Positions 6,330 through 12,224 of a DNA stretch of 12,224 bases are shown piece by piece. Every line of letters begins with the position of its first letter. Position 1 is the first letter of the stretch. The translations under genes and the position numbers were made by a program. This stretch comes from an uncultured Peptococcaceae bacterium (lineage in GTDB: Bacteria > Bacillota > Peptococcia > Peptococcales > Peptococcaceae): assembly GCA_934229395.1 (NCBI GenBank), contig CAKQDL010000054.1, forward strand, positions 1 through 12,224, written 5' to 3'. Below the pieces are notes generated by a model. The model was not told where the DNA came from, did no database searches, and worked only from the letters and a program-made list of their open reading frames with translations.

Positions 6330-6809
6330 ATGAGCGCAGAAATTTCTAGCATTATGGAAACGAAAGTGTATTATGCACACGAAGAGGATTCCATTGAAAA
6401 CGTTCTAAAAATCTTAGTAGATAATAAAATTAGTGGCGTGCCTATCGTCAATAAAGATATGGAAGTGGTCGGCTTCATTAGCGATGGAGATATTATGAAA
6501 TTCATCGCAAAACAGGATCCACGCATCATTGATATGACAAGCTTTGTTACCGTTTGGTATGATTCTGAAAGCTTAGACCAAAAAATGGATGATTTACTTA
6601 ATATCAATGTTATGGAGTTGGCAACAACCAAAATTATTTATGCAACACCAGACCAAAGTGTTGATGAAGTGGCGCGTACACTAGGCAAAAAACGTATCAA
6701 AAAGCTTCCTGTTATTCAAGATGGCAAGTTGGTAGGTGTTATTAGTCGTCACAATATTATTCGCTTTATTATCTCATACCAACTTGAAAGAGGAGAAGAA
6801 CGTCAATGA
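6330..6809 (+). CDS. Tandem CBS-domain protein
   Basis: A 159-residue soluble protein made almost wholly of a CBS pair (Bateman module). CBS1 covers about 7-59, with SGVPIVN (35-41) and VGFISDGDI (47-55). CBS2 covers about 95-150, with KKLPVIQDGKLVGVISR (124-140). Such modules usually bind adenosine nucleotides and act as energy or ligand sensors; no separate effector domain is present. The start ATG 6330 has AAAGGAGG nine nt upstream. Its TGA overlaps the ATG of the ACT gene (ATGA, 6806-6809), so the two are translationally coupled. It is the first gene of an eight-gene co-directional run. The position suggests a regulatory subunit for the ACT or PFL product, but that is inference. The ligand cannot be read from the sequence. 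Confidence 0.9.
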   Translation: MSAEISSIMETKVYYAHEEDSIENVLKILVDNKISGVPIVNKDMEVVGFISDGDIMKFIAKQDPRIIDMTSFVTVWYDSESLDQKMDDLLNINVMELATTKIIYATPDQSVDEVARTLGKKRIKKLPVIQDGKLVGVISRHNIIRFIISYQLERGEERQ

Positions 6810-7087
6810 GTCAACAACAAAAGGCCGTTATTACAGTAACAGGTATCGATAAAATTGGTATCATCGCAAAAACAACCACGATGCTCTCTGAACATCATGT
6901 AAATGTATTGGATATTAGCCAAACTATTTTGGATGAATATTTCAATATGATTATGCTTGTTGATATTTCCAACAGCGATATTTCTCTTCAAGAATTGGTT
7001 GATGAATGCGACAATATTGGCAAGGAAATGGGTTTGGACGTTCGTTGCCAGCATGAAAACATCTTCAAATTCATGCACCAAGTATAA
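6806..7087 (+). CDS. ACT domain protein, UPF0237 family
   Basis: A 93-residue stand-alone ACT domain of the UPF0237 type, with the N-terminal signature VTGIDKIGIIA (11-21), a helix (KTTTMLSEHHVNVLDISQ, 22-39) and the expected beta-alpha-beta order. ACT domains bind amino acids or similar small ligands and usually control a partner enzyme. UPF0237 genes are commonly found next to UPF0210/PFL genes, as here, so a regulatory or structural partnership is likely but unproven. The ATG overlaps the upstream TGA by four bases, and an AGAGGAG ribosome site lies inside the end of the CBS gene. The PFL-family gene follows 12 nt after the stop. Confidence 0.93.
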   Translation: MSQQQKAVITVTGIDKIGIIAKTTTMLSEHHVNVLDISQTILDEYFNMIMLVDISNSDISLQELVDECDNIGKEMGLDVRCQHENIFKFMHQV

Positions 7088-7099
7088 TAGGAGGTAACA

Positions 7100-8467
7100 A
7101 TGCCTATTTCATATAATTCAGCTGAGATTTTTGAAACCATTCATATGATTGCAGAGGAAAACCTGGATATTCGTACAACAACGATGGGGATTTCCTTGAA
7201 GGATTGTATCTCTGAATCCACACAAAAAACCTGTGATAAGATTTACGATAAGATTACACGCTTGGCCGAAAATCTTGTTCCAACTGGCGAAGCCATTTCA
7301 AAGGAATATGGGATTCCTATCATCAACAAGCGTATTTCTGTTACACCTATTTCAATCATCGGTGAAGCATGCGCAGACCGTGATTATGTTGCAATTGCAA
7401 AAACATTGGATCGTGCAGCAAAAACAGTTGGCGTAAACTTTATTGGCGGTTATAGTGCCTTGGTACAAAAAGGCATGACCAATGCTGAAAAAGAATTTTT
7501 AAACTCTATTCCTGAAGCCTTGGCATCTACTGATTTAGTATGTTCTTCTGTAAATATTGGTAGCAGTAAAGCTGGTATCAATATGGATGCAGTAGCCTTG
7601 CTTGGACGCATTATTAAGCAAACAGCTCAATTAACAGCTGCTCAGGATGGTTTGGGATGCGCCAAATTTGTTGCATTTTGTAATGCAGTAGAAGACAACC
7701 CATTCATGGCAGGGGCTTTCCATGGTGTTGGTGAAGGTGAAGCCGTTTTGAGCGTGGGTGTTAGTGGTCCTGGTGTCGTTTTAAATGCTGTAAAGGGGCG
7801 CGAAAACCTTCCTTTTGATGAGTTGGCTGAAATGATTAAACGCATGGCGTTTAAGATTACACGCTCTGGTGAAATGGTTGGTAGAGAAGCTGCGCGTCGC
7901 CTAAACGTTCCTTTTGGTATTGTTGACCTTTCTTTGGCACCAACTCCAGCAGTAGGCGACTCTGTTGCAGATATCCTAGAAGCATTTGGTCTAGAAAGAT
8001 GTGGTACACACGGTACAACTGCTGCTCTTGCAATGCTTAATGACGCTGTTAAAAAAGGTGGCGCAATGGCCTCTAGTCACGTTGGTGGCTTAAGTGGTGC
8101 ATTTATACCTGTCAGCGAGGATGCAGGCATGATTAGAGCTGTTGAAGACCATAGCTTAAGCTATGATAAGCTTGAAGCCATGACTTGCGTTTGTTCTGTG
8201 GGTATTGATATGGTTGCTATTCCTGGTGACACCCCAGAAGAAACAATTGCTGCTATGATTGCAGATGAAGCTGCAATTGGTATGATTAATAAAAAAACAA
8301 CTGCAGTACGTGTTATTCCTGTTCCAAATAAGGGCGTTGGTGAAATGGTTGAGTTTGGCGGCCTTTTGGGCTATGCACCAATTATGGATGTACATCCATT
8401 CTCATCCAAAGTCTTTGCCAAAAGAGGTGGACAAATTCCAGCGCCGATTCATGCATTGAACAACTAA
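7100..8467 (+). CDS. PFL-family (UPF0210/DUF711) protein
   Basis: A 455-residue soluble protein of the UPF0210 (DUF711) family, named PFL family for its structural likeness to pyruvate formate-lyase barrels. The length is normal. Conserved-looking blocks include RTTTMGISL (25-33), NKRISVTPI (77-85), GVNFIGGYSALV (111-122), the Ser/Asn-rich CSSVNIGSS (148-156), NPFMAGAFHGVGEGE (200-214) and GVSGPGVV (220-227). I see no radical-enzyme glycine-loop signature that would prove glycyl radical chemistry. The reaction is unknown, and I assign none. The start ATG 7100 has AGGAGG at 7089-7094. It sits between the ACT gene and the DUF5665 gene with gaps of 12 and 9 nt. Confidence 0.95.
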   Translation: MPISYNSAEIFETIHMIAEENLDIRTTTMGISLKDCISESTQKTCDKIYDKITRLAENLVPTGEAISKEYGIPIINKRISVTPISIIGEACADRDYVAIAKTLDRAAKTVGVNFIGGYSALVQKGMTNAEKEFLNSIPEALASTDLVCSSVNIGSSKAGINMDAVALLGRIIKQTAQLTAAQDGLGCAKFVAFCNAVEDNPFMAGAFHGVGEGEAVLSVGVSGPGVVLNAVKGRENLPFDELAEMIKRMAFKITRSGEMVGREAARRLNVPFGIVDLSLAPTPAVGDSVADILEAFGLERCGTHGTTAALAMLNDAVKKGGAMASSHVGGLSGAFIPVSEDAGMIRAVEDHSLSYDKLEAMTCVCSVGIDMVAIPGDTPEETIAAMIADEAAIGMINKKTTAVRVIPVPNKGVGEMVEFGGLLGYAPIMDVHPFSSKVFAKRGGQIPAPIHALNN

Positions 8468-8476
8468 TTTATCGCT

Positions 8477-8860
8477 ATGGAAAACAAAACTGGCAAACCG
8501 AGGATTAACTCCGAAAAAAATACCTTAAAATTGTCAAAAAAAATGCAATCGCAAATACGCGAGGCACACAAATACAGAATAAAAGAGCAGAAAAAAGCGC
8601 AGCGTTCCCTGGTATTATCTATGGAACGCGCGCGTTTGGCTGAATATGCGCTGTTCTACGAAAAACCATGGAAACTTCTGGGTATTAATTTTTTGATAGG
8701 TTTATCAAGGGGTCTTGGTGCTACCATAGGTTTAGCACTTGTTTTGTGGCTTCTGGTCACCATTGCACACCAGCTCATTTCCGCCAACCTACCACTTATT
8801 AGCCAGTGGTTAGCGACGTTGATTGAAATGGTAAGTAATCATATGACCCTGTATGATTAA
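8477..8860 (+). CDS. DUF5665-type membrane-associated protein
   Basis: A 127-residue protein resembling the DUF5665 family by its pattern: a basic N-terminal half, the block ARLAEYALFYEKPWKLLGIN (52-71), and a Gly-rich segment, FLIGLSRGLGATIGLAL (72-88), that starts a membrane helix running to about 100. A second amphipathic or hydrophobic helix (105-120) ends the protein. The function is unknown. The first 45 residues are very lysine-rich and would stay in the cytoplasm. ATG 8477 lies nine nt after the PFL stop and has no recognisable ribosome site, so its translation probably depends on ribosomes ending the PFL gene. It precedes lspA by 12 nt. Confidence 0.75.
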   Translation: MENKTGKPRINSEKNTLKLSKKMQSQIREAHKYRIKEQKKAQRSLVLSMERARLAEYALFYEKPWKLLGINFLIGLSRGLGATIGLALVLWLLVTIAHQLISANLPLISQWLATLIEMVSNHMTLYD

Positions 8861-8872
8861 AGGATAAGGTAG

Positions 8873-9352
8873 ATGAAAAAATTTTTTCCGGTAATTTTTG
8901 CTGTGATTTTGCTTTTTTTTGACCAATTAAGCAAAATGATTGTACGAAATACTATGTCAGAAGGAGAAAGCATACCGGTTGTTGGGCAGATTTTTCACCT
9001 TACATATATTGAAAATCGAGGGATAGCTTTCGGCTTGTTTTCTGGCCATAGTGTTTTTTTTGTTGTACTAAGCCTAATTGTATTAATAGGTCTTTGCGGT
9101 ATCGTTGTAAAAGAATCGAGCGATTCTTTGTTTTTGAGCTATGGAGCGGCACTTGTTGTTTCGGGTGCGCTAGGAAATATGATTGATCGCGTCTACAAAG
9201 CATCCGTAACGGATATGTTTGATTTTCGTATTTGGCCGATTTTTAACCTTGCAGATATTGCAGTCTGTGTAGGCTTTTTCCTGTTGGTAATTTATATCTT
9301 GTTTGAATCTGGAGATGACAATGACAATAAAAATCATTCAACTGCCAAATGA
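8873..9352 (+). CDS. lspA: Lipoprotein signal peptidase II
   Basis: A 159-residue integral membrane aspartic protease that removes the signal peptide from diacylglyceryl-prolipoproteins. Four hydrophobic segments are visible at about 4-18, 60-79, 88-102 and 123-144. The catalytic aspartates are D105 in GNMIDRV (101-107) and D128 in FNLADIAV (124-131). NRGIAFG (48-54) and the N-terminal DQLSK (17-21) are further family signatures. The start ATG 8873 has AAGG about three nt before it and AAAGGA further upstream, a modest ribosome site. The hydrophilic tail (ESGDDNDNKNHSTAK) is encoded partly within the start of the next gene, which overlaps by 32 nt. The lspA-pseudouridine synthase order is common in bacteria. 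Confidence 0.96.
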   Translation: MKKFFPVIFAVILLFFDQLSKMIVRNTMSEGESIPVVGQIFHLTYIENRGIAFGLFSGHSVFFVVLSLIVLIGLCGIVVKESSDSLFLSYGAALVVSGALGNMIDRVYKASVTDMFDFRIWPIFNLADIAVCVGFFLLVIYILFESGDDNDNKNHSTAK

Positions 9353-10229
9353 AGCTGCGGGTCAGCGTCTTGATCAGTGGGTGAGTGGTCACTCAGATAT
9401 TTCAAGATCGGCTTTTAAACAATTTGTGATGGAACACAAAGTTTTTTTAAACAGCGAGCAAATAAAAAAAGCTGGCCATAAAATTCCTCCTGATGGGGGA
9501 ATTGTGACAATTGAATGCGTAAAAAAAAGTCTCGTTCCAATAGCGATGCATCTGGATATCGTTTATGAAGACGAGTATTTACTGGTAGTAAACAAGCCTC
9601 GACATATGCTTGTGTATCCCATTGGTGATGCGGAGGAAGAAACACTTGTTAATGGCCTCTTAGCGCATACGAATTTGTCGACATTCTGCGGAGAAGAACG
9701 GCCTGGCCTTGTTCACAGAATTGATAAAGATACGTCTGGCTTGGTATTGGTTGCCAAGAATAATGATGTACATGAAAAGTTGTATAAGCAACTAGAAAAT
9801 CACGATATTGAGAGGGAATACATTGGTATTGTTTCTAAGCCGTTTGATGTGAAGGACGGTGTTGTTGATGCTAGAATCGCACATGACTTTGCACATAAAA
9901 CAAAGAGAATTGTTGTAGAGGAAGGCGGCCAAGAAGCGTTAACAAAATATTCCTGTAGATATCAAAATAATGATTATGCTATTATGCGTTTTAAGTTAGA
10001 AACTGGGAGAACCCATCAAATTAGAGTGCATATGGCTTCTATAGGTCATCCGTTAATAGGTGATGGGCTATATGGAAACAGTAAAAATATCTTTGGATTT
10101 CGTGGTCAAGCCCTTCACGCGATACGACTGGTATTTACGCATCCAGTCACTTCAGAGCGAATTGAGGCTGTTGGCAAAACGCCAGAGGTATTCAGAAATG
10201 CTGTAAAACGCATACAAATGATGAGGTAG
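9321..10229 (+). CDS. RluA/RluD-family pseudouridine synthase
   Basis: A 302-residue RNA pseudouridine synthase. An N-terminal S4 RNA-binding domain spans about 14-68. The catalytic domain carries the RluA motif GLVHRIDKDTSG (129-140), with catalytic aspartate D135. A second conserved block, LETGRTHQIRVHMASIGHPL (226-245), is followed by GDGLYG. Enzymes of this group modify uridines in 23S rRNA (RluD, RluC) or tRNA, and the target cannot be told from the sequence. I chose ATG 9321, six nt after GGAG (9311-9314); an in-frame TTG at 9303 and ATG 9315 are less well placed. The gene overlaps lspA by 32 nt, implying coupled translation. The first LysR gene follows after 13 nt. Confidence 0.93.
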   Translation: MTIKIIQLPNEAAGQRLDQWVSGHSDISRSAFKQFVMEHKVFLNSEQIKKAGHKIPPDGGIVTIECVKKSLVPIAMHLDIVYEDEYLLVVNKPRHMLVYPIGDAEEETLVNGLLAHTNLSTFCGEERPGLVHRIDKDTSGLVLVAKNNDVHEKLYKQLENHDIEREYIGIVSKPFDVKDGVVDARIAHDFAHKTKRIVVEEGGQEALTKYSCRYQNNDYAIMRFKLETGRTHQIRVHMASIGHPLIGDGLYGNSKNIFGFRGQALHAIRLVFTHPVTSERIEAVGKTPEVFRNAVKRIQMMR

Positions 10230-10242
10230 AGGAGGAATCGTA

Positions 10243-11157
10243 TTGCTGAGCGATAGTTTAAAGGTTTTTATTACCGTTGCCGATAAGAAAAACTTTTCTA
10301 AGGCGGCGAAAGCGCTGAATCTTACGCAACCAGCAATTAGTTTTCAGATTCAGACATTAGAACAATATTATCAAACTAAATTGTTTGATAGAATAAACCG
10401 TCATGTAAAATTAACGGAAACAGGCGAATTGCTTTTGGAATATGCATTGTCCATGAGCGACTTGCAATCCGAACTTGAACGTAAAATGCAACAACTTACT
10501 GGCCATGTAAAGGGTCAATTAATGATTGGTGCGAGCAGAACGGTTGGCGAATATGTATTGCCATATGTAATCTGCAAATTTAAGGAAGATTATCCAGACG
10601 TAGATGTAACCTTAGAAATTTATAATACCAAACACGTTGAAGAAAACGTGATGAATCGCTATTTGGATATTGGCTTGGTAGAATCTGATATCAAACACAA
10701 GGAATTATTTTTCCAAGATATCCTAAGCGATGAATTGGTATTGGTTGTGCCAAAGGATCATAAATGGGCCGATGCAAAGGAAATTGCCATGGCAGACATT
10801 ATGGGCGAGCCTTTTATTATCCGTGAAGCCGGTTCTGGCAGTAGATTGGTGTTTGAACAGGCGCTGATTGACGCGGAGGTAGATGTTGAGGACTTGAATG
10901 TTATCATGGAAATTGGTAGCATTACCTCTATTAAATCAGCTATCATCAATGGCTTAGGTGTATCCATTATGTCAAAATGGGCTGTGCGCGACTTGGAAAA
11001 AGTTGGTATTGTATCCACCTTGCATATCAAGGAATTGGAGCTAAAGCGTCCATTTAGTATCATCTTGAATCAAGGTAATTTTGAGTCTGAAGCATGTAAT
11101 AAGTTCATTCATTATCTTGGTGAGGTCACTGAGAAAGAAATCTTTGAGCATATTTAA
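10243..11157 (+). CDS. LysR-family regulator, CysL-like, first of a pair
   Basis: A 304-residue LysR-type transcription factor. The winged helix-turn-helix covers residues 1-60, with FSKAAKALNLTQPAISFQI at 18-36. A linker helix runs to about 90. The effector domain (91-300) begins with LMIGASRTVGEYVLP (93-107), the pattern of CysL-like substrate-binding domains. CysL controls sulfite reductase genes in Bacillus, but the ligand here is unknown. The start is TTG 10243, with GGAGG at 10231-10235 seven nt upstream. The gene is the seventh of the co-directional run and lies 15 nt before its paralogue. No divergent target gene is present, which is unusual for LysR regulators. Confidence 0.92.
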   Translation: MLSDSLKVFITVADKKNFSKAAKALNLTQPAISFQIQTLEQYYQTKLFDRINRHVKLTETGELLLEYALSMSDLQSELERKMQQLTGHVKGQLMIGASRTVGEYVLPYVICKFKEDYPDVDVTLEIYNTKHVEENVMNRYLDIGLVESDIKHKELFFQDILSDELVLVVPKDHKWADAKEIAMADIMGEPFIIREAGSGSRLVFEQALIDAEVDVEDLNVIMEIGSITSIKSAIINGLGVSIMSKWAVRDLEKVGIVSTLHIKELELKRPFSIILNQGNFESEACNKFIHYLGEVTEKEIFEHI

Positions 11158-11172
11158 AGAAAGGAGAAAGCT

Positions 11173-12069
11173 ATGTTAAATGACAGTATTCGTGTTTTTC
11201 TTATGGTTGTAGAAAAGAAAAGCTTTTCCAAAGCTGCCAAAGCCTTGTTTTTAACGCAGCCGGCAGTTAGCTTTCAAATTCAGATGCTCGAAGAGCATTA
11301 TGGTACAAGATTGTTTGACCGTGTAAGTCGCAACATTATTTTGACTGAAGCGGGCGAATTGCTTTATAAGTACGCCACTGAAATGAGTGATATGCAAAGC
11401 AGTCTTGAAAAAGATATGCAGGAGCTTAATAACACCATTTTGGGGCGTTTGAAGGTAGGCGCTAGTACCACAATTGGTGAGTACATTGCACCATACCTTT
11501 TGGGTAATTTTAAAAAGCATTATCCAAAGGTAACTTTGAGCCTCGACGTTGCCAATTCTGATGAAATTGAGATGGCTATTCATGATACCAGCCTTGATAT
11601 TGGTCTCGTAGAAGGTCCTCCTGTGGATAAGGATTTAGAATCCGTTCCATTTTTAGACGATGAATTGGTTGTTATTACAAGTGTAGATCACCCATGGAGT
11701 AAGCTTGAATCCATTTCTGTATTTGAATTGGACCAGTATCCATATATTTCTCGTGAAAAAGGGTCTGGTACACGTGCAGAAATTGAACAGCATTTAAAGA
11801 TGGCGGGTTTCTCTGCAAATAATTTAAATGTGATGATGAAACTAGGCAGTACCTATGCGATTAAATCCGCAGTTAGAAACGGCTATGGCTTTACCATTGT
11901 TTCTAGATGGGCGATTAAGGATGACCTTAAAATGGGCAATCTTGCCATGGTTAAGCTTAAAGAAGACGAATTTAAGAGACGCTTCCGTATTGTTTACCAC
12001 AAAAAAAAATTCAAAACGCAAGCTGCTGAAGAGTTCTTGTCTTTTATAGAAAGCGAAAACTTTCAATAA
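11173..12069 (+). CDS. LysR-family regulator, CysL-like, second of a pair
   Basis: A 298-residue LysR-type regulator and a paralogue of the gene just upstream. Across the first 60 residues I count 39 identities, and the recognition-helix region (TQPAVSFQIQMLE, 28-40) differs at only two positions. The effector domain starts with LKVGASTTIGEYIAPYLL (93-110), again CysL-like, but diverges much more from its neighbour afterwards. It probably arose by tandem duplication, followed by a change in ligand specificity. The start ATG 11173 has AAGGAG six nt upstream. It is the last gene of the run; a terminator begins 15 nt after its stop. Confidence 0.92.
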   Translation: MLNDSIRVFLMVVEKKSFSKAAKALFLTQPAVSFQIQMLEEHYGTRLFDRVSRNIILTEAGELLYKYATEMSDMQSSLEKDMQELNNTILGRLKVGASTTIGEYIAPYLLGNFKKHYPKVTLSLDVANSDEIEMAIHDTSLDIGLVEGPPVDKDLESVPFLDDELVVITSVDHPWSKLESISVFELDQYPYISREKGSGTRAEIEQHLKMAGFSANNLNVMMKLGSTYAIKSAVRNGYGFTIVSRWAIKDDLKMGNLAMVKLKEDEFKRRFRIVYHKKKFKTQAAEEFLSFIESENFQ

Positions 12070-12084
12070 AAATAACAAATAAGG

Positions 12085-12122
12085 TAGCGAAGATGCTTGG
12101 TATAGTATCTTCGCTATTTTAT
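12085..12122 (+). terminator. Rho-independent terminator after the LysR pair
   Basis: TAGCGAAGAT (12085-12094) pairs with ATCTTCGCTA (12107-12116). Two more base pairs, one of them a wobble, extend the stem inward. A TTTTATT tract follows. It closes the long co-directional gene run. Confidence 0.88.
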
Positions 12123-12154
12123 TGCTAAAATATTCACAGAAGGAGTGTTGTAAA

Positions 12155-12178
12155 ATGAAGTTGAACAATAAAAAGTGA
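12155..12178 (+). other. 7-codon reading frame with a good ribosome site
   Basis: AGAAGGAG (12138-12145) is followed after 9 nt by ATG and six further codons (MKLNNKK), then TGA. It could be a leader peptide, the cut-off start of a gene, or chance. No promoter is evident between it and the terminator at 12085-12122. The window ends 46 nt later, so downstream context is missing. The remaining bases, 12179-12224, show nothing I can assign. Confidence 0.25.
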
Positions 12179-12224
12179 CCCATGATGCTCTCTTTTGGTA
12201 GAATTAAGTTACCATACAAAACCT

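Noticed and set aside
11842..12219. A 125-codon open frame on the minus strand at the right end
   Set aside because: It runs through the terminator hairpin and antisense to the second LysR gene, and its product has no family-like pattern.
12176..12224. The end of an insertion sequence at the right edge
   Set aside because: No terminal inverted repeat, target duplication or transposase residues can be shown in the 49 bases available.

Overview
The window is about 12.2 kb of chromosome from a low-GC Bacillota bacterium. Shine-Dalgarno (SD) sequences are strong (AAGGAGG type). GTG and TTG starts are common: 5 of 14 genes by my reading. The gene families are typical of strict or facultative anaerobes. 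A phosphodiester glycosidase carrying a copper-amine-oxidase-N 'stalk' domain, and a UPF0237/UPF0210 (ACT/PFL) pair, would fit the Negativicutes or Clostridia. That placement is inference, and I cannot fix a genus. I see no phage, CRISPR, tRNA or rRNA genes and no complete mobile element.

Layout. (1) 85-834 minus: a TtcA-type PP-loop ATPase, probably for tRNA thiolation. Its promoter diverges from that of the next unit. (2) 987-3462 plus: a secreted phosphodiester glycosidase and a small YbaN-family membrane protein. This unit ends in a perfect 25-bp inverted repeat that also terminates the convergent gene. (3) 3512-3796 minus: a 94-residue protein I do not recognise, with a 16-bp palindrome over its likely promoter. 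(4) 4016-4783 plus: ribonuclease HII (rnhB). (5) 4948-6144 plus: a thioredoxin-reductase-like flavoprotein fused to a thioredoxin-like domain that has lost its CxxC, followed by a clear terminator. (6) 6330-12069 plus: eight tightly packed co-directional genes. In order they are a CBS-pair protein, an ACT protein, a UPF0210/PFL-family protein, a DUF5665 membrane protein, signal peptidase II (lspA), an RluA-family pseudouridine synthase, and two tandem CysL-like LysR regulators. A terminator follows at 12085-12122. (7) 12123-12224: a tail with a well-spaced SD and a 7-codon reading frame.

How the genes work together. Most are housekeeping (tRNA and rRNA modification, RNA/DNA hybrid removal, lipoprotein maturation, thiol redox). 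The least explained parts are the CBS-ACT-PFL trio, which pairs two small-ligand-sensing domains with an enzyme-like protein of unknown reaction; the reductase with a cysteine-free thioredoxin tail and an altered pyridine-nucleotide site; and the LysR pair with near-identical recognition helices but divergent effector domains. I did not find an obvious new defence or mobile system.
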